64,000 nucleotides of DNA, taken from the NCBI RefSeq assembly GCF_025151535.1, contig NZ_CP102288.1, positions 935,501-999,500 of the forward strand, read 5' to 3'. Numbering within the stretch: the stretch's first letter is position 1; every line of letters starts with the position of its first letter. Position numbers and translations under genes: made by a program. The notes beneath the pieces were generated by a model. That model made no database searches. It had not been told where the DNA came from and saw only the letters and a list, made by a program, of their open reading frames with translations. This DNA comes from Segatella copri DSM 18205 (GTDB taxonomy: Bacteria; Bacteroidota; Bacteroidia; Bacteroidales; Bacteroidaceae). Of this stretch, positions 49,061-58,209 are shown piece after piece.

Positions 49061-49095
49061 TGTCATTAAGGGTCAGTGTCATTAAGGGTCATTTA
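49061..49095. repeat. TCATTAAGGG array e
   Basis: A locus-2 version of the array with 10-bp units (GTCATTAAGG followed by GTCAGT and again GTCATTAAGG), inverse to array f with two differences. Confidence 0.85.
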
Positions 49096-49119
49096 GAAAA
49101 ATGAAAGTGTCATTTTGAG

Positions 49120-49159
49120 CTATAGTATATATAAATATTTATTTATATATATACTATAG
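49120..49159. repeat. AT-rich palindrome, locus 2
   Basis: CTATAGTATATATAAATA is inverse to the right arm except for one extra TA. It lies between arrays e and f, as the locus-1 palindrome lies between b and c. Confidence 0.85.
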
Positions 49160-49185
49160 GGGATTTTTCTCCCCCGAAAATGAAA

Positions 49186-49216
49186 ATGACCCTTAATGAC
49201 CTTGACCCTTAATGAC
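49186..49216. repeat. TCATTAAGGG array f
   Basis: Inverse partner of array e, with the 10-bp unit CCCTTAATGA and the short unit CCTTGA. Confidence 0.85.
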
Positions 49217-49673
49217 ACCCTAGATGAACTTGTGAGTTTTACCAGATATAGGTTGTGTGTATTCCTGAATGTATTGGTTATTAGTGTATTATGTGTATTT
49301 TGTTATATTTCTACTCTAATGTTCTGTGTATAATAATTATCTACATATTAAGTCACTTAAGTTAGCTATTATACTGTTCAATTCTGCATTTTTATCCTTG
49401 TTTTATGTTGCTTTTGTTAAAAATATATCATCTCAGAGGCTGTTTTTATGTCCGAGGAGGGGCATTTTTCACCCTTTGTAGAGGGGGGAAAACACCTTTC
49501 TACCCCTCATATTTTGCATTTTTTCTTCGAAATCTCACTAAAAAGCACTGATTTTTGCCTCTTTTGGTTTCTGTTTTGGGTAGGTAAGGATAATTTACAT
49601 TACTCAGTCTGATTGCGCTTCTTGCTCCGTTTCTTTTAGCGGATTAAAAATCCATAATAGTTCGATCTGTATG
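49217..49673. other. AT-rich intergenic stretch without a recognisable gene
   Basis: No credible frame on either strand. The only structure I see is around 49454-49508, where GAGGAGGGGC and similar G-runs face CTACCCCTC, giving a weak inverted repeat. Confidence 0.6.
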
Positions 49674-49911
49674 GTTGAAATTACCCAATACGCCCTGAAA
49701 GGGCAGAAGCTCATAGCCCAGGGCATCGCCCTGGGTAATTATGAACGCAAACCCATCGCCCTGTAAGGGCAAAAGCTTTAAAGAACCAAGCAATAAACAA
49801 AGCTTTTGCCCTTACAGGGCGTCTTATTGATTGCTATTATACCCAGGGCGATGCCCTGGGCTAAGAGCTTTTGGGCTTTCAGCCCGTCTTATACCACATG
49901 TGAATGTTCTG
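49674..49911. repeat. Nested-palindrome element, copy C
   Basis: All inner blocks are present (outer arm, CCCAGGGC palindromes, inner AAAGCTTTTGCCC arm), but both terminal sequences are degraded compared with copies B and D, so it looks like an older copy. Confidence 0.88.
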
Positions 49912-50030
49912 TTTTCTTAACAAAAGTATTCTGAATTGCCCCTAATGAACTCAATCTTAAAATCACGATTTTTCCCTATATTTCATCACTTATTTCCAAT
50001 TTTTACATGAATATGGAGCATTTTTAAACA

Positions 50031-50070
50031 AAAAAGACCTTGATTGCAGAACGCAACCAAGGTCTTCGGA
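50031..50070 (-). terminator. Terminator of the pyruvate:ferredoxin oxidoreductase gene
   Basis: On the minus strand GAAGACCTTGGTTGC pairs with GCAATCAAGGTCTT and is followed by TTTTTT, about 35 bp after the stop codon. Confidence 0.9.
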
Positions 50071-50104
50071 GATGATATATTTAACCTATTGAAATCTCGC
50101 TAGA

Positions 50105-53100
50105 TTAGATTTGCTCGCTCCAGTCCTCCTGGCTCTTACGAACGTAAGTCTGGTAACGGAGCTTAGCCATCTTCTCTGCCTGAGAGAAGAGCTCATCAGC
50201 CTCCTTAGGGAATGCCTTCTGTACAGAGAGGTAACGAACCTCACCGAGCAGGAAGTCGCGGAAGTTCTCCCAGTTAGGAGCCTTAGAGTCGAGTGTGAAT
50301 GGGTTCTTACCCTCTTCAGCCAACAGTGGGTTGTAACGCCACAAGTGCCAGTAACCGCACTCAACAGCCAACTCTTCCTCGTGCTGTGAACGACCCATAC
50401 CGCCCTTACGCTTCAAACCATGGTTGATACATGGTGCGTAAGCGATGATGAGTGATGGACCTGGATAAGCCTCAGCCTCGCGGATAGCCTTCAATGTCTG
50501 AGCATTGTCAGCACCCATAGCTACCTGAGCTACGTAGATGTAACCGTATGTAGTCTGCATCAAACCGAGATCCTTCTTACGGATACGCTTACCCTGAGCA
50601 GCGAACTGTGCGATAGCACCGAGTGGAGTAGACTTAGAAGACTGACCACCAGTGTTAGAGTAAACCTCAGTATCGAGTACCAGGATATTAACATCCTCAC
50701 CAGAAGCCAATACGTGGTCGAGACCACCGTAACCGATATCATAAGAAGCACCGTCACCACCGATGATCCACTGTGAACGCTTAACGAGGTAGTGATCCAA
50801 AGTCTTGAGCTCCTTGCAGATAGGGCAACCCTTCTCAGCGCCGGCAGCGATAAGAGGCTTCAACTCTGCAGCAGCCTCCTTAGAACCCTCAGAATCGTTC
50901 ATGTTAGCCATCCACTTGTCAGCAGCAGCTACGAACTCAGCAGGAACATGCTCCTGAGCCTTAGCCTCCTCGAGCAAGTGAGCGATGCGCTCCTTCATCT
51001 TCTTGTTACCCATTACCATACCGAGACCGAACTCGCAGAAGTCCTCGAACAATGAGTTGTCGAATGCAGGACCCTGACCCTTAGCGTTCTTTGTATATGG
51101 AGTAGATGGGATAGAAGCTGAGTAGATAGAAGAACAACCAGTAGCGTTAGCAATCATCTGACGGTCACCGAAGAGCTGAGAAATCAACTTAACGTATGGA
51201 GTCTCACCACAACCAGAGCAAGCACCAGAGAACTCGAACAATGGCTGAGCGAACTGAGAGTTCTTAGGGCTCTGCTTGATGTCTACGAGATCCTGCTTAG
51301 AAGCTACCTTGTGTACGAGGTACTCCCAGTTAGCTGCTTCCTTGACCATATCCTCTGCGTCTACGTTGAATGGAACCATTGTCAACGCCTTCTCACCCTT
51401 CTTACCTGGGCAGACGTCAGCACAGTTACCACAACCAAGACAGTCGAGTACTGAAATCTCGATGCGGAAGTGCATTCCAGCCAAAGCCTTAGGTGCCTTA
51501 ACATCCTGAGTCTTGAGACCCTCGATGCCTGCGAGCTCCTCGTCGGTCAATACGAATGGACGGATAGCTGCGTGAGGACAAACGAATGAACACTTGTTAC
51601 ACTGGATACAGTTCTCTACGTTCCATACTGGTACGAACGCCTCAACACCACGCTTTTCGAATGCTGCAGTACCGTTCTGCCATGTACCGTCAACTGTGTT
51701 GTGCTTAACGAAGTCAGAAACCTTCAAGAGGTCACCTGCCTGGCCGTTGATAGGACGAACGAGCTCCTTAACGAATGCTGGAGCGTTATCCTCCTTAGCC
51801 TCATCGTCAGCGAGGTTAGCCCAAGCTGGATCTACTGTCAACTGCTTGTACTCACCACCACGGTCTACAGCGCCGAAGTTCTTGTCAACAACGTCCTGAC
51901 CCTTCTTAGAGTAAGACTTAACGATGAATGCCTTCATCTGCTCTACAGCGAGATCCAAAGGAATAACCTCTGTGATACGGAAGAATGCAGACTGGAGGAT
52001 GGTGTTGGTACGGTTACCGAGACCAATCTCCTGAGCAATCTTAGTTGCGTTGATATAGTAAACAGTGATGTTGTTCTGAGCGAAGTAACGCTTTACCTTG
52101 TTAGGGATGAAGTTAACCAACTCCTCACCATCGAAGATAGTGTTCAACAGGAAGAAACCGTTCTTACGCAAACCACGAGTTACATCGTACATGTGGAGGT
52201 AAGCCTGTACGTGGCAAGCTACGAAGTTAGGAGTATTTACCTGATAAGCACTGTGGATAGGGCTGTCGCCGAAACGCAAGTGAGAGCAGGTGAAACCACC
52301 AGACTTCTTAGAGTCGTAAGAGAAGTATGCCTGGCAATACTTGTTGGTATTGTTACCGATAATCTGAACTGAGTTCTTGTTAGCACCAACAGTACCGTCA
52401 GCACCCAAACCGTAGAACTTAGCCTCGAACAAGTCGTCGCCACCCATTGGGATTTCCTCCTCTTCTGGGAGAGAAGTGAATGTAACGTCATCAACGATAC
52501 CTACAGTGAAGTGGTTCTTTGGCTGTGGCAACTCGAGGTTCTTGAATACAGCAACAATCTTAGCTGGAGTTGTATCAGAAGAACCGAGACCGTAGCGACC
52601 GCCAACGATCAATGGCTTGCGCTCGTCATCGTAGAGAGCTGACTTAACGTCGAGGTACAATGGCTCACCCTCTGCACCTGGCTCCTTAGTACGGTCGAGA
52701 ACAGCGATACGCTTAACGGTAGCTGGGATAGTCTTCTTCAGGAAGTCAACAGAGAATGGACGGAAGAGGTGAACTGCAACCATACCAACCTTCTTGCCCT
52801 GCTTGTTCAAGTAGTCGATAGCCTCGCGAGCTGGCTCTGTAGCAGAACCCATCAGGATGATGATGTTCTCAGCATCCTCAGCACCATAGTAGTTGAAGAG
52901 GTGATACTCACGGCCAGTAATCTTAGTCATCTCCTGGCAGTACTTCTCTACAACCTCAGGAATTGCATCGTAGTAAGTGTTGCAAGCCTCACGGTGAGTG
53001 AAGAATGTCTCTGGGTTCTCAGCGGTACCGCGAGTAACAGGACGCTCAGGAGTCAAAGCACGGTTACGGAAGTCCTCGATGAACTCTTCCTTAACCAATG

Positions 53101-53683
53101 GACGGATGTCTTCCATATCCATCTCCTCGATCTTGTGGTACTCGTGAGAAGTACGGAAACCGTCGAAGAAGTTAACGAAAGGAACCTTTGTCTCCAATGT
53201 AGCCAAGTGAGGAACTGCAGAGAGGTCCATAACCTCCTGAACAGAACCTGAGCAGAACATAGCGAAACCTGTCTGGCGGCAAGCCATTACGTCCTGGTGG
53301 TCACCGAAGATACAAAGTGAGTGAGAAGCCAATGTACGAGCTGATACGTTGAACACGCAAGGGAGCAACTCACCAGCAATCTTGTACATGTTAGGAATCA
53401 TCAGCAACAAACCCTGAGAAGCAGTGTAAGTTGAAGTCAAGGCACCAGCCTGGAGAGAACCGTGAACTGCACCGGCAGCACCAGCCTCTGATTCCATTTC
53501 CTGGATAGAAACTCGCTGACCGAAAAGGTTCTTACGACCTTTGGCAGCCCATTCATCTACATGCTCCGCCATTGGTGATGATGGAGTAATAGGGTAGATA
53601 GCAGCAACCTCAGTAAACATGTAGCTTACATGTGCGGCAGCTGTGTTACCATCACAAGTGATAAATTTTTTCTCTTTAGCCAT
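50105..53683 (-). CDS. nifJ: Pyruvate:ferredoxin (flavodoxin) oxidoreductase
   Basis: 1192-residue single-chain enzyme converting pyruvate and CoA to acetyl-CoA and CO2 with reduction of ferredoxin or flavodoxin, central to anaerobic energy metabolism. Domains in order: N-terminal pyruvate-binding part (AAIYPITPSSPMAEHVDEWA), domain II, gamma domain, a ferredoxin-like domain with two [4Fe-4S] motifs (CIQCNKCSFVCP near residue 691, CLGCGNCADVCP near 748), and the thiamine-diphosphate domain with CSGCGETPYVKL and GDGASYDIGYGG. It uses a narrow codon set, which suggests high expression. It is monocistronic with a strong terminator. Confidence 0.97.
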   Translation of the reverse strand: MAKEKKFITCDGNTAAAHVSYMFTEVAAIYPITPSSPMAEHVDEWAAKGRKNLFGQRVSIQEMESEAGAAGAVHGSLQAGALTSTYTASQGLLLMIPNMYKIAGELLPCVFNVSARTLASHSLCIFGDHQDVMACRQTGFAMFCSGSVQEVMDLSAVPHLATLETKVPFVNFFDGFRTSHEYHKIEEMDMEDIRPLVKEEFIEDFRNRALTPERPVTRGTAENPETFFTHREACNTYYDAIPEVVEKYCQEMTKITGREYHLFNYYGAEDAENIIILMGSATEPAREAIDYLNKQGKKVGMVAVHLFRPFSVDFLKKTIPATVKRIAVLDRTKEPGAEGEPLYLDVKSALYDDERKPLIVGGRYGLGSSDTTPAKIVAVFKNLELPQPKNHFTVGIVDDVTFTSLPEEEEIPMGGDDLFEAKFYGLGADGTVGANKNSVQIIGNNTNKYCQAYFSYDSKKSGGFTCSHLRFGDSPIHSAYQVNTPNFVACHVQAYLHMYDVTRGLRKNGFFLLNTIFDGEELVNFIPNKVKRYFAQNNITVYYINATKIAQEIGLGNRTNTILQSAFFRITEVIPLDLAVEQMKAFIVKSYSKKGQDVVDKNFGAVDRGGEYKQLTVDPAWANLADDEAKEDNAPAFVKELVRPINGQAGDLLKVSDFVKHNTVDGTWQNGTAAFEKRGVEAFVPVWNVENCIQCNKCSFVCPHAAIRPFVLTDEELAGIEGLKTQDVKAPKALAGMHFRIEISVLDCLGCGNCADVCPGKKGEKALTMVPFNVDAEDMVKEAANWEYLVHKVASKQDLVDIKQSPKNSQFAQPLFEFSGACSGCGETPYVKLISQLFGDRQMIANATGCSSIYSASIPSTPYTKNAKGQGPAFDNSLFEDFCEFGLGMVMGNKKMKERIAHLLEEAKAQEHVPAEFVAAADKWMANMNDSEGSKEAAAELKPLIAAGAEKGCPICKELKTLDHYLVKRSQWIIGGDGASYDIGYGGLDHVLASGEDVNILVLDTEVYSNTGGQSSKSTPLGAIAQFAAQGKRIRKKDLGLMQTTYGYIYVAQVAMGADNAQTLKAIREAEAYPGPSLIIAYAPCINHGLKRKGGMGRSQHEEELAVECGYWHLWRYNPLLAEEGKNPFTLDSKAPNWENFRDFLLGEVRYLSVQKAFPKEADELFSQAEKMAKLRYQTYVRKSQEDWSEQI

Positions 53684-53738
53684 TTTACTTTTAGATAAAA
53701 TATTAAAAATGTTTTGTATTTAATTCATTCTTATTCTA

Positions 53739-53843
53739 ATGTTGCGTGTTGAATGTTGAGTGTTGAGTTAGGCTTGCGCCCTTATGTGTCTTCATGCTGA
53801 TGCCGTTAGGCAATTCAACATTCAACACTCCACATTCAACATT
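53739..53843. repeat. Inverted pair of TGTTGAATGTTGA arrays
   Basis: Left arm 53739-53769 and right arm 53812-53843 are inverse with about 6 mismatches in 32 bp. The related direct repeat TTGAATGTTGAGTGTTGAATG occurs alone near 24460-24490. It lies between the oxidoreductase promoter and the AAA gene end. Confidence 0.75.
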
Positions 53844-53845
53844 CC

Positions 53846-55036
53846 CTAATATAGGAAACCCAGAAGCCATAACGGAATTCTGTTATCCTTGCCTACCTCG
53901 GTATTGTATCGGGCGTAGATGATGTCGGGATTGTTGCGCACCTTGTTTGGAGATTGCGCATCGCAGATTCTGAACTTCTTCTCACCATCTACAATGAAGT
54001 AGTGGTCCTTGCCGGTCTGGCTTACCTTGTGGTCTTTCCAGACCGAGTTGACGAAGAATGTTTCCATCACCTCCTGCTTGTCTATCTTGATAGGATAGAT
54101 GGCGTACATCAGGTTGGAGTTGTGCATCATCACCTTGGATGGTTTCTTTGGGAACTCCTGCCCGGTTGGGTAAATCATGTTGATGAGTCGCGCATCAGCA
54201 AGATACTTGATGTAGTTCATTACCGTAGCTCTGCTGGTGTTGATCTCTTCGGCAAGCTGGCTCACGTTGGGAGCCTTGGCACCTTCTACAGCTAGCTGAT
54301 AGAAGAGCCGCTTGATTTTGGTGAGATATTTCAGTTCGATTTGCTTGATGAGGAGGATGTCTACCTCGGTCATCATGTTCATTGTCTTTAGTAGATTCTC
54401 TGTGAAGTTGCGGTTCTCCAGGAAGAATGGATAGAATCCATGATGCAAGTAGTCCTGGAAGTATTTTATCGGGCTCACCTTAGGCAGTATCTGCTTGATG
54501 ATGTGCTCGTGATTGCGCAAGATTTCATCGAGTGTATATGGCTTGAAACTGTTGCCAGTCTGCAGGTTGATAAACTCTCTGAAAGAGAAGCCTCGCAAAT
54601 TATAGCTTTTCACGATTCCATTGAGCTCAGGATTCTCTTCCTTCAGTCTCATCACGCTGGAACCTGTGAACACGATTCTTAACTCTGGATAGAGGTCGTA
54701 GCATTTGCGCAGTTCCTTGCTCCAGTCCGACTGCTTGAAGACCTGGTCGATGAGAAGGGTTCTGCCGCCGTGGCGAACAAAGTCACCTGCAAAATCTGCG
54801 ATTCCTCTGCTTTGAAAATAGAAATTGTTCATATTCACATACAGACACTTGCGGTCAGTAGGGCCAAAGTGCTCCTTGGCATATTGAAGGAGGAATGTAG
54901 ACTTTCCTACACCGCGTGTTCCCTTTATGCCAATCAAACGGTCGCTCCAGTCGATTTCGTCCATCAGAGTTCGTCTTACTGGTGCGTCCGTATGCTCTAC
55001 GAGGTATGTATGTGTTCTGAAGAATGCTTCTTCCAT
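53846..55036 (-). CDS. AAA ATPase (AAA_14/DUF4143-like)
   Basis: 396 residues with Walker A GIKGTRGVGKST (about residues 37-48), a Walker-B-like strand RTLLIDQV where the usual second acidic residue is Gln, and a sensor-like IVFTGSSVMRL. A winged-helix segment follows (VSQLAEEINTSRATVMNYIK) with a C-terminal DUF4143-type nuclease-like fold. This large prokaryotic family is often mobile and of unknown role. It has its own consensus promoter. Confidence 0.85.
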   Translation of the reverse strand: MEEAFFRTHTYLVEHTDAPVRRTLMDEIDWSDRLIGIKGTRGVGKSTFLLQYAKEHFGPTDRKCLYVNMNNFYFQSRGIADFAGDFVRHGGRTLLIDQVFKQSDWSKELRKCYDLYPELRIVFTGSSVMRLKEENPELNGIVKSYNLRGFSFREFINLQTGNSFKPYTLDEILRNHEHIIKQILPKVSPIKYFQDYLHHGFYPFFLENRNFTENLLKTMNMMTEVDILLIKQIELKYLTKIKRLFYQLAVEGAKAPNVSQLAEEINTSRATVMNYIKYLADARLINMIYPTGQEFPKKPSKVMMHNSNLMYAIYPIKIDKQEVMETFFVNSVWKDHKVSQTGKDHYFIVDGEKKFRICDAQSPNKVRNNPDIIYARYNTEVGKDNRIPLWLLGFLY

Positions 55037-55068
55037 GAGTTTATATCGTTTCTAATTGTTTTTACGAT

Positions 55069-55100
55069 GCAAAGGTAATTAAATATTTCTAATTTGCAAA
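55069..55100 (-). promoter_or_regulatory. Promoter of the AAA ATPase gene
   Basis: Minus-strand TTTG (55100-55097), a 20 bp spacer and TACCTTTG (55076-55069), about 33 bp before the ATG. Confidence 0.75.
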
Positions 55101-55192
55101 CTCTAGATAGCAAAAAGTAACTTTTTTTTCATTATTTAGCACTTGTCTAAGTAAAAATGGGGATTTTCTTCCCTATTTTGCGCTTTTCTTTA

Positions 55193-55200
55193 TATCTTTG
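55193..55200 (+). promoter_or_regulatory. -7 promoter box four bases before a start codon
   Basis: TATCTTTG is followed by CACC and then ATG at 55205. With the usual Bacteroidota spacing transcription would begin at or within a base or two of the ATG. Confidence 0.6.
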
Positions 55201-55204
55201 CACC

Positions 55205-56365
55205 ATGAAGTTACATATTTTCAATCCAGAACATGATTTGGCTTTGGCTGCAAATCTGAAACAGTTCACCGCGCCTCATGCGGGTAGACAACTTAGAAGT
55301 GATCTTGCTTTCATTCCGGCTCTTTGGGCGGAAGAGGGCGACCTCGTACTTGTGGATGATATTGATTTTGCGAAGAACAGGGTACGCCATTTTGGGGCAG
55401 AACTGAACAGCAAGGTTGAGTTCATCACCAAGCCTCAGCTGAAGCATCTGCTCAAGACGGAATTTCTGGACAGTGTTCATCCCTGGGGATGGAACCTGTC
55501 GCTGAAAGGTGAGTTGGAGCGTTTGGGAATGCCGGAGATGATGTTGCCGACTGATGCTGTATTAAATAAGGTACGCGAGGTGAGCAGCAGACAATGGGCT
55601 GCCCTTCATCTGCAGCGTGGCGTGGAATATGTTACTGAGACGGCTCGCGTCAAAGAGCTCATTCTCCAGCACGGCAAAGCTGTTGTCAAGGCTCCCTGGA
55701 GCAGTAGTGGGAGGGGAGTGAAATATGTAAGTGCTGAGGACTTCAGGACTGCCGGAGATTATCCTACCTTCGAAAGATGGGTGGCAAACATGATTTATCA
55801 TCAGGGCGGCGTAACCGTAGAGCCCCTATATAATAAGGTGAGAGATTTCGCCATGGAGTTTGAAATGAAAGATGGCAAGGCCCTCTATCGAGGTCTTTCG
55901 CTATTCGATACGATCAAGAATGCCTATTCGGGCAATGTGCTCTGCTCTGAAGATGATAAGGTGGAAATGATGAAACCGCTCATTAGCGAGGCTCAGCTTG
56001 CCGGAATCAGACAGCGCATCATCGAGGTAATGGAGCCGGCGCTGAAGGATATTTACAGTGGTCCGTTCGGCGTTGACATGATGATCTGCACGAAAGGGGA
56101 GAAGGATGAATTCTGCGAGGCTGTGCTGAATCAGGAAGGTGAGGACGTAAACAGAACCGGACTGGGCGTGGTTCCTTGCATCGAAATCAATCTGCGCAGA
56201 ACGATGGGTCATGTGGCAATCGATCTATACGAACATCTTGTGACTCATTCGAGCGATGAGATGAAGACCAACAGGACGAACATCATGCGCGTGGAATATG
56301 ATGGAAACAGATATCATCTCAGAATAAAGCCTGGCAGACCTTCGGAAGAGGCACCGCTGCATTGA
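55205..56365 (+). CDS. ATP-grasp-like protein of unknown function
   Basis: 386 residues from ATG 55205 (MKLHIFNPEHDLALAANL). The frame reaches 55157, but that start lies upstream of the promoter box. The N-terminal third is a Rossmann-like pre-ATP-grasp part. The central KAVVKAPWSSSGRGVKYV looks like the glycine-rich ATP-grasp lid, and CIEINLRRTMGHVAIDLYEH like the metal-binding end of the fold. I cannot name its substrate; the family appears common in Bacteroidota as a hypothetical protein. It stands alone between a divergent AAA gene and repeat copy D. Confidence 0.72.
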   Translation: MKLHIFNPEHDLALAANLKQFTAPHAGRQLRSDLAFIPALWAEEGDLVLVDDIDFAKNRVRHFGAELNSKVEFITKPQLKHLLKTEFLDSVHPWGWNLSLKGELERLGMPEMMLPTDAVLNKVREVSSRQWAALHLQRGVEYVTETARVKELILQHGKAVVKAPWSSSGRGVKYVSAEDFRTAGDYPTFERWVANMIYHQGGVTVEPLYNKVRDFAMEFEMKDGKALYRGLSLFDTIKNAYSGNVLCSEDDKVEMMKPLISEAQLAGIRQRIIEVMEPALKDIYSGPFGVDMMICTKGEKDEFCEAVLNQEGEDVNRTGLGVVPCIEINLRRTMGHVAIDLYEHLVTHSSDEMKTNRTNIMRVEYDGNRYHLRIKPGRPSEEAPLH

Positions 56366-56380
56366 TTTTTTTTGTAAAGT

Positions 56381-56629
56381 ACTCAAATTTAGCAAGTAAG
56401 CCCCACACGCCCTGAAAGGGCAGAAGCTCCTAGCCCAGGGCATCGCCCTGGGTGTTTATGGACGCAAACCTGTCGCCCTGTAAGGGCAAAAGCTTTCAAA
56501 TATGGCAATATACAAAGCTTTTGCCCTTACAGGGCGCCTTGCTGATTGCCATTAAACCCAGGGCGGTGCCCTGGGCTAGGAGCTTTTGGGCCTTCAGCCC
56601 GTACTTGGACCACATGCGCACGTTCAGTA
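56381..56629. repeat. Nested-palindrome element, copy D
   Basis: Full-length copy with left end ACTCAAATTTAGCAAG and right end CATGCGCACGTTCAG, plus all inner blocks. The borders carry GTAAAGTA (left) and GTAAAGAA (right), an imperfect direct repeat at the same position as the perfect one around copy B. Confidence 0.9.
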
Positions 56630-56659
56630 AAGAACATAGATTTTTTGTTAAGAAATAGT

Positions 56660-56702
56660 AAAATCGGCTTTTCCCGTGCAAGGATTAGCCGATTTTTCAT
56701 TT
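56660..56702. terminator. Hairpin terminator after copy D
   Basis: AAAATCGGCT pairs with AGCCGATTTT, followed by TCATTTT. It probably ends transcripts reading from the ATP-grasp gene through copy D. Confidence 0.7.
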
Positions 56703-56818
56703 TATCTTCAGAACTCACGATTCAGATTCCGATTCGGGAACTGCCTTTTAAAGAGGAACAGTCCCTTTTGGGTTCAGGAGCGTTGAGTCATTAAAATGAA
56801 CCAATAAATTAGAGAAAT

Positions 56819-58111
56819 ATGAACAAGAAAGTATTTAGTGCAGCTATTTTAGCTTCAGCTGCAATGGCAATGACTTCTTGCAGCTCAAGCAAGAATGCAC
56901 AGAATGAGAGCGCAACAAAGGCCGAGAAAATAACGGAGGCAGAGGCTGCCCGTCTGTCGGCAGATGAGGAAATGGACGAGAGTTATCTTATCCTCTCAGA
57001 GGCTCAGCAGAACATCGTGAAGAAGAATAATGATTTCGCTTTCAGACTTTATCAGCAGATCAGCGGCATGGATTCTGAGGTGGTTTCGCCAATGAGCATC
57101 GCCTATCTGATGGGAATGCTTGCGAATGGTGCCGACGGCAAGACTCAGCAGGAGATTCTGAAGGCAATCGGTTGCGAGGGCGTGAGCGTGAAGGAACTCA
57201 ACGACTGTTATAAGGCGCTGATGCTTTCGGCTGGCAAACTCGACAAGCAGACAACCGTTAATATTGCCAACTTTATCGCCATCAATAAGAATTTCACATT
57301 GAACAGCGATTTCGCTCGTACCGTGGCCGATTCTTATCAGGCTGGCGTTGAGAGCATGGACTTTACCAATTCTAAATCTGCCGCCCGCATTAATGACTGG
57401 TGCAAGAAGCAGACTAAAGGAATGATTCCTAGCATCATCGACCAGGTAGACCCTGCAGCCGTTTCTTACCTCCTGAATGCTATTTATTTTAATGGAATCT
57501 GGCAGGAGAAGTTTGATGCGAAGAATACCCGCCTCGAGAACTTCAGCGGTTACACCCGCGATATTAAGAAGGTGAACATGATGCACCAGAACAAGAAGTT
57601 TGCCTATACTGAAAATGATATGCTGCAGGCTGTAGAGCTGCCATACGGAAATGGAAGTTATCAGATGACCGTTCTTCTTCCTAAGGCTGGCAAGAGCATC
57701 AGCGAGGTGATGAAGGAGATGGATGCTGATAAACTTCAGAAGTTGAGTAATGACATGGACCGTTGCCAGGTAGATTTAAAATTCCCTAAGTTTACCACAG
57801 AGATGGATTTGTCGCTCAACCAGATTATCAGTAAATTGGGAGCTCCAAGCATCTTCCAGCCAGGCACGGCAGATTTCAGCCGTTTTGCCAATGGCAGCTT
57901 CTATGTATCGAAGATGTTGCAGAAGGCAAAGATTGAGGTAAGCGAGCGTGGAACCAAGGCTGCTGCCGTAACAGCTGCTGTGATGCTGACCTCACTGGGT
58001 CCTCACGAGATGAAGCGTGTAGAGTTTCATGCCAACCGTCCATTCGTTTATTTCATTACAGAACGTAATAGTGGCGCCATTCTCTTCATGGGTCAGTTCC
58101 TGGGAGAATAA
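56819..58111 (+). CDS. Serpin-family lipoprotein
   Basis: 430 residues. A lipoprotein signal (AMAMTSCSSSKN, lipidated Cys near residue 21) and a charged linker precede a complete serpin fold starting about residue 55. Visible motifs are NIANFIAINKNF, VSYLLNAIYFNGIWQEKFD and the hinge of the reactive centre loop ERGTKAAAVTAAVM, followed by FHANRPFVYFI and GAILFMGQFL. An Ala-rich hinge is typical of inhibitory serpins. A surface-anchored protease inhibitor is the likely role, against host or competitor proteases. It lies convergent to ligA across a terminator. Confidence 0.93.
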   Translation: MNKKVFSAAILASAAMAMTSCSSSKNAQNESATKAEKITEAEAARLSADEEMDESYLILSEAQQNIVKKNNDFAFRLYQQISGMDSEVVSPMSIAYLMGMLANGADGKTQQEILKAIGCEGVSVKELNDCYKALMLSAGKLDKQTTVNIANFIAINKNFTLNSDFARTVADSYQAGVESMDFTNSKSAARINDWCKKQTKGMIPSIIDQVDPAAVSYLLNAIYFNGIWQEKFDAKNTRLENFSGYTRDIKKVNMMHQNKKFAYTENDMLQAVELPYGNGSYQMTVLLPKAGKSISEVMKEMDADKLQKLSNDMDRCQVDLKFPKFTTEMDLSLNQIISKLGAPSIFQPGTADFSRFANGSFYVSKMLQKAKIEVSERGTKAAAVTAAVMLTSLGPHEMKRVEFHANRPFVYFITERNSGAILFMGQFLGE

Positions 58112-58143
58112 TAACAGAGAATTTGCAGGTTCTTAAAACTAGA

Positions 58144-58187
58144 AAAGCGAAAGCCAAGTCCGTAATCCGGAATCTGGCTTTTGCTTT
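58144..58187. terminator. Terminator between serpin and ligase genes
   Basis: GCGAAAGCCAAGTCCG folds against CCGGAATCTGGCTTTTGC, with A-rich and T-rich flanks on the two sides. Confidence 0.8.
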
Positions 58188-58209
58188 TTATTTCGCTTAG
58201 TTCACTTGT

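Noticed and set aside
23931..56629. Nested-palindrome copies as a CRISPR array
   Set aside because: Copies are kilobases apart, about 250 bp long and lack spacers; no cas genes are present.
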